Shown in pieces: positions 15,785 to 25,987 of a DNA stretch of 55,941 nucleotides; positions within the stretch are counted from its first letter, which is position 1; each line of letters begins with the position of its first letter. This stretch comes from Methanosarcinaceae archaeon (lineage in GTDB: Archaea; Halobacteriota; Methanosarcinia; Methanosarcinales; Methanosarcinaceae), in contig JAIPUR010000017.1 of the NCBI GenBank assembly GCA_020055655.1, positions 1-55,941 of the forward strand. The letters run 5' to 3'. The notes under the pieces are model-generated. The model saw only the letters and a program-made list of their open reading frames with translations, had not been told where the DNA came from and did no database searches. The translations under genes and the position numbers were made by a program.

Positions 15785-17155
15785 TTATTGTACGACCTCA
15801 AGTTCTTCTTCAGGAATGGTCTTATCCTTGATGTCCAGGAATGTGTTTCCTATCCATTCGACCATTCTTGCAACTCCTGCATATCCCATAACAGGGAAAT
15901 GGTGCAGGTTTGCCCTGTCCATTATCGGGAATCCTACTCTTATAAGTGGGATGTCCTCTGAAAGGGCAATGTGCTTTCCATATGTGTTTCCTATGATCAT
16001 GTCCACAGGTTCGTTCTTGATGATCTGGTGCAGTGTGAAAAGGTCAGCTCCGGTAAGGATCTGTGAATCCGGATAGATCGCATGGACCATTTCCGAAACT
16101 CTCTTTTCGAACTTCTTGCTCTTTGAGCCTGAAAGGACAACAGTTGGTTCCATTCCCATTTCAAGCACCAGGCTTGTCAGCCCTTCTATAATATCACAGT
16201 CTCCGAATATGGCTACCTTCTTTCCATAGAAGTGTTGGTGAGCATCTGTCATCATATCAACAACCCTTGCTCTTTCCTGTTCAAGTTCAGGTGGGATCGC
16301 GACATTAGCAAGTTCAGCTGCCTTCATAACAAATCTGTCTGTATAGCGCACGCCGATTGGAGCTGGTCCGATCTGCACAGGCATCTTGAACTTGTTCTTG
16401 AATGTATTGGCTGCAGCTCCACCGGCCATTCCACAGAGTGCAATGGTTCCCATGGAATTTGCACTGTCCTCTACATCACCAAGAGGTGTTCCACCATGTG
16501 GGAAAAGTCCTCTTTCTCCTCCAATCCCTGCGTCAAACACATCAGTATGGTCAGGGAACACGATTGCAGGAATGTTCATGATGGAGAGTATTCTCTTTAT
16601 CTCCCGAATATCTCCCGGCTCGACAAAACCAGGGATCACGTTTAATTTATCGTTTGGCTTTGTCTTCTGTGCGAAGGTTGTGACAAATGATTTTACCATG
16701 TTGTCGTAACCTGTTACATGTGAGCCCACGTAACTTGGGGTTGATGCTGCACAAAGCTTGATGGATGGGTCGATGAGCTCTTCTTCTTGTACATCTTCTA
16801 TGATCTGACTAACATCATCACCAATCGTCTCTGAAAGGCATGTTGTGTGGATCGCAACCACTTCAGGTGTGTACACAGCTTCAATGCTTGAAAGTGCCTT
16901 TTTAAGGTTTGATGCACCACCAAACACTGCAGTTCCTTCATAGAAACTACTGGTTGTACCAACAGTTGGTTCCCTGAAGTGTCTTGTAAGACACATTCTA
17001 AGGTATGAGAGACATCCTTGTGAACCATGGCTGTGGGGCATACAGTTACGAATACCCATTGCAGCATATGATGCGCCAATAGGCTGGCATATCTTTGCAG
17101 GGTTAACGACCAGTGCATCTCTCTGGACTTCTTCCTTAGGTGTATAATCTAACAT
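15785..17155 (-). CDS. nifK: Nitrogenase molybdenum-iron protein beta chain NifK
   Basis: Beta subunit of dinitrogenase, 456 residues, binding half of each P-cluster. The P-cluster cysteine regions are seen as AKICQPIGASYA, SHGSQGCLSYLRM and HTTCLSETIGDD. It lacks the roughly 50-residue N-terminal extension of proteobacterial NifK, as is usual for methanogens and clostridia. It lies 18 bases downstream of nifD, with a purine-rich ribosome site (GGAGGTT) before the start. Confidence 0.97.
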   Translation of the reverse strand: MLDYTPKEEVQRDALVVNPAKICQPIGASYAAMGIRNCMPHSHGSQGCLSYLRMCLTRHFREPTVGTTSSFYEGTAVFGGASNLKKALSSIEAVYTPEVVAIHTTCLSETIGDDVSQIIEDVQEEELIDPSIKLCAASTPSYVGSHVTGYDNMVKSFVTTFAQKTKPNDKLNVIPGFVEPGDIREIKRILSIMNIPAIVFPDHTDVFDAGIGGERGLFPHGGTPLGDVEDSANSMGTIALCGMAGGAAANTFKNKFKMPVQIGPAPIGVRYTDRFVMKAAELANVAIPPELEQERARVVDMMTDAHQHFYGKKVAIFGDCDIIEGLTSLVLEMGMEPTVVLSGSKSKKFEKRVSEMVHAIYPDSQILTGADLFTLHQIIKNEPVDMIIGNTYGKHIALSEDIPLIRVGFPIMDRANLHHFPVMGYAGVARMVEWIGNTFLDIKDKTIPEEELEVVQ

Positions 17156-17173
17156 TTTTTTAACCTCCTATCC

Positions 17174-18751
17174 TTATGCCTTCCATGGAGTCTTTATAAG
17201 TTTCCAGCTTGGGTTGTTCACTGCCATGTCTACATCTCTTGCAAAGTTCAGTACACCAGAGAATCCGGTGTAACGACCACTGTAGTCATAAGAGTGTATC
17301 TGTCTGGATGGGACTCCCATCTTCTGTGCCCAGTACTTATCCTTGATACCTGAACAGAACAGATCAGGCTTGAGTTCCTTGATGAGGAATTCAGTTTCGT
17401 AGTGATTAAGGTCATCTACAGCGATTGTACCATCCTTCATTTCAGGCAGCATTCCATCGTAGCTCATAAGGCCAAGCTTTTCCTTGAGTTCCGCTGCACG
17501 TTCTTCAGTGATGGCAGGGACAAATCCTTCTTCCATTTCAAAGTGTAGATCTTCAAGGACCCCGCTGGATGCTTTTTCCTTCATGGTATCAAGGATATGT
17601 CTGCCTTCGTAGTCATCACGGTGAGCAAACTGGTATCCTGCAACGAGTACCTTCATACCGAGTTCCTCAAAGAGACTCTGGTAGTGGTGGGATCTCGATC
17701 CGCCGGAGAATATGAAAGCTGTCTTGCCCTGGAGCTTGTTCCTGTATTTCTCAAGTTCAGGCTGGATCTTTGCTGTTTCTTCTGCAATTACTTCCTCTGT
17801 CTTCTTTGTAAGCTCAGGATCATCGAAGTATCCTGCCATCTTTCTGAGTGACTTGGTGGTACCTTCAATACCTATGTAGCTTACCTTGAGCCATGGAACT
17901 CCATACTTTTGCTCCATCATACGGTTAGTGTAGTTGATGGACCTGTGGCAGAGCAGAACGCTAAGCTTTGCATGGTGTGCCTTTGCAAGATCATGGTATG
18001 ACCCATCTCCTGTAAAGCTTGAAACGATGCGATATCCGATCTTCTCAAAGAGTGGCTTGATCTCCCAGAGGTCACCCCCGATATTGTATTCACCAAATAT
18101 GTTGATGTCAAATGGTGTGGGATTTTCCAGTTCTTCGGTACCTATCACGTGCTCCATGAGAACATTACTTGCAATATGGTGGCCGGCAGACTGGCTGACA
18201 CCTCTGTATCCTTCACAGCGCAGTGCCATAATCTTTACACCATGTTCTTCCTCTGCTTCTGCAGAAACTGCTTCGATATCATCACCGATAAGTCCTACAG
18301 GGCATGTTGCATTGATAGAAATCGCACCAGGCTTGAAGATCCTGACTGCATCATCAATGGCTTGCTTGAGTTTTTTCTCACCGCCAAAAACGATGTCTGT
18401 TTCCTTCATATCAGTGGAGAAACAGTACTGCATGTAGTTATCTCCGCCATCCTCAGCCTTTGCGAAGTTACGTCTGGTTCCCCAGGTGTAATATCCACAG
18501 CCAATTGGTCCGTGTGTGATGTGCACCATATCCTTGATAGGTGCCATAACCACACCCTTACCACCAGCATAGGCACATCCACGGTTTGTCATTATGCCCG
18601 GAAGGGTCTTTGCATTAGCTTCAATATGCTGCTCAGTATCACATGAGTCCTTGACTGTGATGTGCTTTTTTCTATCCTTAGCAACCTTCTTAGGATAGAT
18701 CTTCATCATTTCGTCAATGATATTTTGTGTCTGTTCTACTTCAGAACTCAT
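17174..18751 (-). CDS. nifD: Nitrogenase molybdenum-iron protein alpha chain NifD
   Basis: Alpha subunit of dinitrogenase carrying the iron-molybdenum cofactor. With the ATG at 18751 (GAGAGGG upstream; product MSSEVEQ) it is 525 residues. P-cluster cysteines are at about 59, 85 and 150 ([27 protein letters not shown]). Cofactor residues are all present: Gln and His in [10 protein letters not shown] (about 187 and 191), Cys268 in [10 protein letters not shown] and His486 in QIHSYDYSG, so a functional Mo enzyme is expected. An insertion of about 50 residues before the C-terminal domain (around [13 protein letters not shown]) is the methanogen/clostridial type. It overlaps the nifI2 stop by 11 bases. 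Confidence 0.97.
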   Translation of the reverse strand: MSSEVEQTQNIIDEMMKIYPKKVAKDRKKHITVKDSCDTEQHIEANAKTLPGIMTNRGCAYAGGKGVVMAPIKDMVHITHGPIGCGYYTWGTRRNFAKAEDGGDNYMQYCFSTDMKETDIVFGGEKKLKQAIDDAVRIFKPGAISINATCPVGLIGDDIEAVSAEAEEEHGVKIMALRCEGYRGVSQSAGHHIASNVLMEHVIGTEELENPTPFDINIFGEYNIGGDLWEIKPLFEKIGYRIVSSFTGDGSYHDLAKAHHAKLSVLLCHRSINYTNRMMEQKYGVPWLKVSYIGIEGTTKSLRKMAGYFDDPELTKKTEEVIAEETAKIQPELEKYRNKLQGKTAFIFSGGSRSHHYQSLFEELGMKVLVAGYQFAHRDDYEGRHILDTMKEKASSGVLEDLHFEMEEGFVPAITEERAAELKEKLGLMSYDGMLPEMKDGTIAVDDLNHYETEFLIKELKPDLFCSGIKDKYWAQKMGVPSRQIHSYDYSGRYTGFSGVLNFARDVDMAVNNPSWKLIKTPWKA

Positions 18752-19124
18752 TTGCATCCCTCTCAACAGTCATTTCTCCGGATTCGCCGGTTCTTATCCT
18801 GTATGCTTCTGGTATGTCTGTCACGAAGATCTTTCCATCTCCGGCATGACCTGTGTGGTTGATATTGATTATTCTCTGTACTACTCTGTCTGCTGCCTTA
18901 TCATCAACGACTATTGTGAAGAGGCGCTTTGGGACGAAAGGTACATAGTTCATTTTTGGCTCTTCCTGCTCAGGAAGTGGTGGGTCGAATTCATAGTATA
19001 ATCCCTTTTGCTTTCCTCTTCCCATGACCTTCTCTACTGTGAAAGAGGGGTATCCACAATCAGAAAGTGCATCAAGGGTCTTGTGGACCCTGTTCATGCG
19101 AATGATTGCTGTTATTTCCTTCAT
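18741..19124 (-). CDS. nifI2: PII-like nitrogenase regulator NifI2
   Basis: A 127-residue PII-family protein. With NifI1 it forms a complex that binds dinitrogenase and switches it off when ammonium rises, relieved by 2-oxoglutarate. It has the PII start [21 protein letters not shown], an extended T-loop region ([16 protein letters not shown]) that is characteristic of NifI2, and a [20 protein letters not shown] end. Its position between nifH and nifD after nifI1 is the standard archaeal order. Confidence 0.95.
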   Translation of the reverse strand: MKEITAIIRMNRVHKTLDALSDCGYPSFTVEKVMGRGKQKGLYYEFDPPLPEQEEPKMNYVPFVPKRLFTIVVDDKAADRVVQRIININHTGHAGDGKIFVTDIPEAYRIRTGESGEMTVERDANEF

Positions 19125-19143
19125 TTGAGATCCCTCTGCGCTT

Positions 19144-19461
19144 TTAAAGTCCGCTTTCGCCTGTACGGATAGTGTATGCGTTTTCGACTGGGTTTATGAA
19201 GACCTTGCCGTCTCCATATTTGCCTGTGTGTGCTGAAGTCTTGATTATATCAAGAACTGTGTCCTTGTCGGTATCTTCAACAACCATCATGAGCATTGTT
19301 TTTGGCAGTTCATCGAACTGTAATTCTGCTGTGTGTATACCTCTCTGCTTTCCTCTTCCAAACACGTCGGTTTTGGTAAGGGATACAAAGCCGTCCTTTT
19401 CGAGTGATTCTACAATGTCAGCTACCTTGTTTGGTCTGACTATCGCACGGATCATCTGCAT
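19144..19461 (-). CDS. nifI1: PII-like nitrogenase regulator NifI1
   Basis: A 105-residue PII-family protein, partner of NifI2 in post-translational ammonium switch-off. Visible features are [28 protein letters not shown] in the T-loop area (no PII-type tyrosine at the tip), and [20 protein letters not shown]. It is placed between nifH and nifI2 with short gaps, so all are co-transcribed. Confidence 0.95.
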   Translation of the reverse strand: MQMIRAIVRPNKVADIVESLEKDGFVSLTKTDVFGRGKQRGIHTAELQFDELPKTMLMMVVEDTDKDTVLDIIKTSAHTGKYGDGKVFINPVENAYTIRTGESGL

Positions 19462-19484
19462 TGTTTTTCACCTCTGATTTTTCC

Positions 19485-20369
<885 letters not shown>

Positions 20370-20390
20370 TTACGCTGCTTTGAATTACAT

Positions 20391-20430
20391 GGTACAACGG
20401 AATCCTATGTACTATGTTCCTATATTTAAA
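20391..20430 (-). promoter_or_regulatory. nif operon promoter with candidate NrpR operator
   Basis: Read on the minus strand, a TATA box TTTAAATATA (20421-20430) is followed 17 bases later by ATTCCGTTGTACC (20391-20403), which falls at the expected transcription start. The amtB promoter has the same TATA box and a matching element at the same distance. NrpR, encoded at 34091-35065, is the known repressor of nif and amt genes in methanogens and is the obvious candidate to bind here. The leader before nifH is about 90 bases. Confidence 0.6.
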
Positions 20431-20949
20431 TGTATTTCATAAATTTGATCGAATTTTGTTGTATTTTTTTAGAAAAAGCATCATCCAACACTATGTGCTG
20501 GCATTTCAAAAAAAGAATGTATGTGGCTATTTTTGCAGAAAAATCTCTTATCATACCAAAAATCTATATATTAGAAGGAAAGCAAAAACGGGAAATGACT
20601 CGAATTTTTTTGGTTAGGGCAGATTTTGCGTGTTATAAAATTCACTCACTTATAATTTTATGGAAAAGTTACAGCTCTTTGATAAGGCTATATTACGCAT
20701 CAAAGATCGAATATGGGTTATGCAATAATTATTTTTAAAAAAAGGAGTGGCTGTCCTGCACTAGGTAATGAATTGTAGCGGTACAAGCTTTGTTTTTCTG
20801 CTTGTGTGTCTACTATTCGGATTGACTTGATCTAATTATGAAATTTAAAAATAGTAAAGTTCCCAGCCTATTCTTCACTGAATTTCTATCTAAGAATATC
20901 GGCCTGGAAACAACAAAATCATATCGTAATCTGGAAATGCATTCCACTT
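20431..20949. other. AT-rich intergenic region between nif promoter and PRC-barrel gene
   Basis: This stretch of over 500 bases has no convincing gene. The plus-strand frames here have AT-driven composition, no ribosome site and no family resemblance. It holds upstream sequence of nifH and 3' flank of the PRC-barrel gene. A small RNA could exist but I see no clear stem plus T-run. Confidence 0.4.
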
Positions 20950-21315
20950 TTACCAGTATGGGTCGAGTTTATACTGCTCATATAGTTTAGCCAGACCTTT
21001 GTAGTCCAAAGTCCACACATTTTGATACTGATCGTCTGCAGTTTCAAATACATCCCTGTTAGCTTTAAGGATATAATCGCCTGCATTTGCTTTAAGAGCA
21101 CCCCAGGGGATAGCAAAGAATTTGCATTTCATGCCTAGCGTACAGTCATAGGCGAATACTACGTATGCGATTTTTCCATACTCAGAATCTATCATAACAT
21201 CTTTAATATTTCCAAGCTTTTCACCTTTTACAGTAAGAATCCTGGCGCCTTTTATTTTATCTATCGGTACAAAATTCATTTTTATGGTATCATCCAATTC
21301 TTCAACTATTCCCAT
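20950..21315 (-). CDS. PRC-barrel domain protein
   Basis: A 121-residue protein with a single PRC-barrel: VPIDKIKGARILTVKGEKLGNIKD followed by VMIDSEYGKIAYVVFAYD, a strand-rich pattern typical of these small beta-barrels. In archaea stand-alone PRC-barrel proteins are of unclear function, related to RNA-processing and photosynthetic reaction-centre barrels. ATG at 21315 is preferred over a TTG nine bases earlier, because TTGAGGT lies just ahead of it. Single gene; no partner evident. Confidence 0.75.
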   Translation of the reverse strand: MGIVEELDDTIKMNFVPIDKIKGARILTVKGEKLGNIKDVMIDSEYGKIAYVVFAYDCTLGMKCKFFAIPWGALKANAGDYILKANRDVFETADDQYQNVWTLDYKGLAKLYEQYKLDPYW

Positions 21316-21637
21316 ATACCTCAACTCCTAATATATTGTCCATTTATCGATTTATGAAAAGTATGATGTTGGTAGCTTATTTTAAGAGCAACAACTTAGT
21401 TTTTGATAAGCTCAAAACTCTAGAATTTCGTTTTCCTATCCTGTAAATACAGCAATCACTATTATTTGATAGGATCATGTCCAAATTCCAAAGGTGAAAG
21501 TGTTCCTTTATGTTTGCCCTATAAGTCATCTCATCACAAGCTATCTCATTTTATAATATCGATTCATCCGTAATATACATTCCTTATGAATTTTAGCTAG
21601 TGTCCAAGAGTAAATATAAATGTGTATGTTTTGCCTT

Positions 21638-21950
21638 TTAAAAAATCGCAATCAGGATTTTTCCGGGAAACAGAATAGGCAGTTTACCTTTGAAGGTCCG
21701 TAGCAGTTTTTTCATCTGGCTGATGCTAGCAATATCTCTGTCCATTTGCTTGCTATTATACTTGAAATCATCTTCCAGTTTTCCCGTTTTTTGATACCAG
21801 AAGGATCGTTAGTTTCTTGTTGGGATTTAGATCGTGGTCCATGTTTAAACCTGCATTGATCTTTCAGCTTACTTTTTAATTTCTCTTTTAATTGCAAGAA
21901 GATTGGATTCAAATGAAATTTATGTTTGTATTTATTATAACCATTCGTAG
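21638..21950 (-). pseudogene. Possible decayed gene, unidentified
   Basis: Two overlapping minus-strand frames look protein-like in succession. One runs NPIFLQLKEKLKSKLKDQCR in the upstream part. The other continues DLNPNKKLTILLVSKTGK and DIASISQMKKLLRTFKGKLP to a stop at 21638. A frameshift near 21850 would join them. There is no good start or ribosome site. It might be a transposase or methanogen-specific gene remnant, but I recognise no family, and AT-rich chance coding is possible. The rest of 21316-22057 is AT-rich promoter and spacer sequence without a gene. Confidence 0.25.
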
Positions 21951-22057
21951 TTCTACTGATATCAATACATAAATTTAAATATTATCACATCAGTAATTAG
22001 TTTCCGCTAGTCTATTGTTAAAGGCATAGTTTGAAAAATGATCTAAGGAGGATTATC

Positions 22058-22363
22058 ATGCAAAAACCAGGATCTCATATATTTATTTGTGCAAGCACAA
22101 GACTAAACGGAAAGGTACAGGGCTCATGCAAGAACAAAGCATCACATAACCTGGTGGAGATGTTTAGCGAAGAAATAATGGATCGGGATCTGGAGGATGA
22201 AGTAATGATCACTTCAACCGGATGTGTGGGCATTTGTGAGAAAGGACCGATAGTAATGATCTATCCTCAGCAAACATGGTATGGTGAGGTAACTGAAGAT
22301 GATGTTGATGACATACTTGATGCATTAGAGGAAGGTACAGTCGTAGATAGGTTAAGTATATAA
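22058..22363 (+). CDS. Thioredoxin-like [2Fe-2S] ferredoxin
   Basis: A 101-residue protein of the thioredoxin-fold [2Fe-2S] ferredoxin family (Shethna/NuoE-like). The cluster cysteines are in HIFICASTRLNGKVQGSC and in STGCVGICEKGP, with the usual IYPQQTWYGEVTEDDV segment after. ATG at 22058 is chosen because AAGGAGG lies seven bases ahead; upstream in-frame codons precede this site. Such ferredoxins are often encoded near nif genes and may carry electrons to nitrogenase. A TATA-like AAATTTAAATATTATC lies about 80 bases upstream of the start. Confidence 0.87.
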   Translation: MQKPGSHIFICASTRLNGKVQGSCKNKASHNLVEMFSEEIMDRDLEDEVMITSTGCVGICEKGPIVMIYPQQTWYGEVTEDDVDDILDALEEGTVVDRLSI

Positions 22364-22465
22364 AAAAGTTGAATGTGGTGTTGCAAAGCGAGTTATTCAG
22401 TTAGACTGAATATCTCACCTTTAAATTTTCAAGAAACATTACTTATTTTGAGTCGCTTTATTCTG

Positions 22466-23971
22466 TTATAACTGAGCATCAGTACCATTCACTATCTGCA
22501 GCACTTCTTTAAAACTCTCAAGTGATGCCTCGATATTCTCAACAATCTCATTTGCAAGAACATCAGGGTCAGGAAGATTATCAAGGTCTGCAAGGCTTTC
22601 GTCCTTAAGCCAGAATATATCAAGGTTAGTTTTGTCTCTTGCAATTATCTCATCATAGCTGAATTTACGAAAACGCCCATCGGGTTTATTCTCGCTCCAG
22701 CTTTCAATGCGCTTGTAGCGGTCTTTCGGATTATAGCACTGGATGAACTCTGCAAGGTCTGAGAATTTCAGGGCATTCTTCTTCAGTGTGTGATGTACAT
22801 TAGTGCGGTAGTCGTATATCCAGACTTCTTTTGTCCATGGCTCTTTGGCTGCGGCTTTTGCCTCAAAGAAAAGTACGTTAGCTTTCACTCCGTGGGCGTA
22901 GAATATACCGGTCGGCAGGCGTAGTATGGTATGTAGATCAGTATTCTCAAGAAGTTTTTTACGTACCGTCTCCCCGGCTCCGCCTTCGAAAAGTACATTA
23001 TCAGGCAATACGACAGCAGCTTGACCATTAGTTTTGAGGATCGTGTGGATATGCTGCACGAAGTTGAGTTGTTTGTTGCTTGTCGTTACCCAGAAGTCCT
23101 GACGGTTGTATGTGAGGTCCTCTTTTTCCAACTCTCCTTTATCGTTGGTGAATGTCATACTGCTCTTCTTCCCAAAAGGGGGATTGGTGAGCACGTAATC
23201 ATAACGGTCTCCTGGGTCGGCTATGAGTGCATCAGAGATCGATATGAGCGGATTTCCGTCAATCTCTCCGATATTGTGCAGAAACAGGTTCATGAGAGCC
23301 AGCCTGCGGGTTCCCGGGACGATCTCATTGCCACCGAATGTTTCGTTTTTCAGGAAACGACTCTGATCCCGGTCCAGTTGATAAGGAGAATGTGTTGATG
23401 TGAGAAAATCATAAGCTGCAAGGAAGAACCCTCCTGTACCGCAGCAGGGGTCACCTATCTTTTTCATGGGTTCCGGACGTACACACTCGACCATTGCCTT
23501 AATGAGAGGTCTGGGTGTGAAATACTGACCTGCTCCGCTTTTTGTGTCCTCCGCGTTCTTCTGCAAGAGACCTTCGTATATCTCGCCCTTGGTGTCAACT
23601 CCCATCATGACCCAGCTTTCCTTATCGATCATATCAATGACCTTGTAGAGCATTGCAGGGTCACCTATTTTATTCTGCGCCTTGAGGAATATCTGCCCGA
23701 GGATCCCCGGCTTCTTACCGAGTTCTTCAAGCAGGTTCCTGTAATGAGTATCAAGTTCAGCACCACGCTTCTGCTTTAAAACATCCCAGCTAAATTCCTC
23801 CGGGATACCAATATCCCTGCTGTACGGTGGCTTCCTGTACTCCTCCGCCATTTTCAAAAATATAAGGAAGGTAAGCTGCTCAAGATAATCTCCATAGCTC
23901 ACACCTCCGTCACGCAGCACATTACAGAAGCTCCACACTTTGGAAACAATGGATGATGTATTTTCAGACAT
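22466..23971 (-). CDS. hsdM: Type I restriction-modification DNA methyltransferase subunit
   Basis: HsdM transfers methyl groups to adenine N6 in the site chosen by HsdS. The 501 residues start with the helical N-terminal domain (LRDGGVSYGDYLEQLTFLIF). The AdoMet motif DPCCGTGGF is at residues 174-182 and catalytic NPPFG at 263-267. It is the last gene of the island, 54 bases after hsdS. The motifs are intact, so the modification activity should be functional. The gene order R ... S-M is uncommon; S before M is less frequent than M before S. Confidence 0.95.
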   Translation of the reverse strand: MSENTSSIVSKVWSFCNVLRDGGVSYGDYLEQLTFLIFLKMAEEYRKPPYSRDIGIPEEFSWDVLKQKRGAELDTHYRNLLEELGKKPGILGQIFLKAQNKIGDPAMLYKVIDMIDKESWVMMGVDTKGEIYEGLLQKNAEDTKSGAGQYFTPRPLIKAMVECVRPEPMKKIGDPCCGTGGFFLAAYDFLTSTHSPYQLDRDQSRFLKNETFGGNEIVPGTRRLALMNLFLHNIGEIDGNPLISISDALIADPGDRYDYVLTNPPFGKKSSMTFTNDKGELEKEDLTYNRQDFWVTTSNKQLNFVQHIHTILKTNGQAAVVLPDNVLFEGGAGETVRKKLLENTDLHTILRLPTGIFYAHGVKANVLFFEAKAAAKEPWTKEVWIYDYRTNVHHTLKKNALKFSDLAEFIQCYNPKDRYKRIESWSENKPDGRFRKFSYDEIIARDKTNLDIFWLKDESLADLDNLPDPDVLANEIVENIEASLESFKEVLQIVNGTDAQL

Positions 23972-24025
23972 TTTTTAGAACCCTTGATAATTTGATGATG
24001 ATCTTATAATATTCCACTTCACTTC

Positions 24026-25987
24026 TTACTGTCTCTCAGCCTTCACTCTCTCCAACAACTTCTCAGCCGGCTCCCAATCCTCCGCCTTCCTCACTTCATC
24101 CAACTCTATCTCACTCAGCAATTTCCCCTCAAACGCCTTTTTCAATATACTCTGCCGCAGAGCCTCGGCTTTCTCCAGATTCTCCGCGATGTCCTGCTCC
24201 ACCTTATCGCAGATCGAAAGGCGCGTTTCGATTTCGGTGACAATGGCTTGTTGTTCGGGGAGAGAGCAGTATGGAACCAATAGATTTTCGAGAGTATTTA
24301 GGTTTATATTTTTTTGAGCTGTTGCCGGTGCAAAAGCTTCTATTTTTGATTGATTGGCATTAAAAAAGTAATATATATACTGCATATTAACCACTGTTTC
24401 AGAAGCACTAAATCCTACAATACTATCAGGAAAACACCCATCAAATCCAAGAAATGCAGTTTCTGCAATGTTTGCAGCAATTGTAATACATAATGTCCCT
24501 TTTGGCCATAATTTACTTTGAGCTAAACCAAATTCTGAATATGTCTTAGAATAATCTCTAATAGTTTGTTTAGCTGCTTTTACTTCTCCTGTTTGGATAA
24601 AAGGATATTTTCCCCCAAAAAGCCCAGCGTCATTTCTTGGTCGATGCTTTGATTTTCCTCTCGCTAAATCACCAAGGGAATTCAGTTTAATCCAACTCCA
24701 CATTTTTGGAAGTTGAGGCAACTTTTCCAATTCAGCTTCTGTAGATGGCTTAACAGTTTTCAGCTTTGATTTGGATTTTTCTGCTTCTTCTTTTCTTTCA
24801 ACTTGAATTTGATCGAGTAAGTTCCTCGCACTCTGCAAATTCACCTGCTGCTCTCGCCATTCTTTCGTAAGCTCGCCCTCAAACGCCTTCTTAAGCACCG
24901 CCTGCCTGTAAACTTTGAGCTGCTCCTGTGCCAGTTTGAGATTGGCGATGCCGTTGTCGAGTTCGCTGAATAGCAGGTCGATTTTGGAGACTATGGCGCG
25001 TTGTTCTGGGAGTGGTGGGAGTGGAAATGGGTATTCTTTTAAATATTTAGTTGAAACTCGCGGTAAATTTACGCCAGTGGAATTATGTGTCATGTCGTTT
25101 ACAAATTGACGTGACAAAAAGAAATACTTTGAATAATTAAGGCAAAGGTATATAGTTGATTTAAAAACAATAATATCTGTTGAACAGACCCCATCTTCAT
25201 TAGCTAAATAGACTTTATTCAAATAAGGTCTGAGTTTTCCATAGAGTAGATCACCTTTTTTAAAACGATTCTTCACAGTATTAATTACATCAATTTTAAC
25301 TGCTTCAGTCAAAGTTCCCCTCTCTTTTTCAATATGCTCTAAACCTATGTAAAATAGGGATTCTCCTGAGCCATTGTGTTTATCTGATTTTAATGTATGA
25401 ACCTCTCCCAATCGTATCCATTCCCAATTTTCTGGTAACTTGGGCAAATTTTCCAATTCAATTTCGGTGAAGTATTCATTCAGTTTCTGGCTTCTACCCG
25501 GATTTTTCTTAGAATATGCACTTGTTATGTATTTATCAGTTAATTCTAAGAGGACCATATCCCTTACTTTTTTTTTAGGGATATTATCGCTTATTTCTGT
25601 ATTGAAATAATTCAAAGACAAATAACAGTAAGATTGTGGTGGTCTGAAGTTCTTTTTTAATATATAAGGATCAATTGGCGCAGAAAACATATCAAGATTG
25701 CTTATTTCTATTGCATAAGCAATATCTGAGTTTTTGAAATACTCGAAAAAGTCATTTTCGGGGATTCCTCCGTATTTGTGACATTTATCCCAGATTTTTT
25801 GTGGGGAATCTGAAATAATTCTTGCAATCTCAAAAGATGCAACTATCTTTTTGACAGGGGAACTTGAATAAATAAAAATTTTGCCTATATCTTTTTTCTT
25901 GAAAATTGCTTTTCTAAACTCGAATATCTTTTTACCTGCTAGGATTTCATTAACATATTTTGGTTTAATTGACAGTAAAACGTTCAT
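24026..25987 (-). CDS. hsdS: ASCH-domain/HsdS fusion: type I specificity subunit
   Basis: A 653-residue specificity subunit with an unusual N terminus. Residues about 1-125 form an ASCH/PUA-like domain (LLSIKPKYVNEILAGKKIFEFRK, then IFIYSSSPVKKIVASFEIARI), a fold that binds RNA or modified nucleotides. From about residue 190 the protein is a normal HsdS with two target-recognition domains, each introduced by an LPENWEWIRL or LPKMWSWIKL start and closed by LPPLPEQRAIVSKI or SLPEQQAIVTEI coiled-coil spacers. HsdS alone is typically 400-470 residues, so the front is an addition. The ATG at 25987 lies inside the end of the PIN gene (23-base overlap). A GTG twelve bases upstream is an alternative start. 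Confidence 0.9.
   Translation of the reverse strand: MNVLLSIKPKYVNEILAGKKIFEFRKAIFKKKDIGKIFIYSSSPVKKIVASFEIARIISDSPQKIWDKCHKYGGIPENDFFEYFKNSDIAYAIEISNLDMFSAPIDPYILKKNFRPPQSYCYLSLNYFNTEISDNIPKKKVRDMVLLELTDKYITSAYSKKNPGRSQKLNEYFTEIELENLPKLPENWEWIRLGEVHTLKSDKHNGSGESLFYIGLEHIEKERGTLTEAVKIDVINTVKNRFKKGDLLYGKLRPYLNKVYLANEDGVCSTDIIVFKSTIYLCLNYSKYFFLSRQFVNDMTHNSTGVNLPRVSTKYLKEYPFPLPPLPEQRAIVSKIDLLFSELDNGIANLKLAQEQLKVYRQAVLKKAFEGELTKEWREQQVNLQSARNLLDQIQVERKEEAEKSKSKLKTVKPSTEAELEKLPQLPKMWSWIKLNSLGDLARGKSKHRPRNDAGLFGGKYPFIQTGEVKAAKQTIRDYSKTYSEFGLAQSKLWPKGTLCITIAANIAETAFLGFDGCFPDSIVGFSASETVVNMQYIYYFFNANQSKIEAFAPATAQKNINLNTLENLLVPYCSLPEQQAIVTEIETRLSICDKVEQDIAENLEKAEALRQSILKKAFEGKLLSEIELDEVRKAEDWEPAEKLLERVKAERQ

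Noticed and set aside
20430-20738. Plus-strand open frame of about 100 codons upstream of nifH
   Set aside because: AT-driven composition rich in Ile, Leu, Tyr and Lys, no ribosome site, no family resemblance, and it crosses the nifH promoter.
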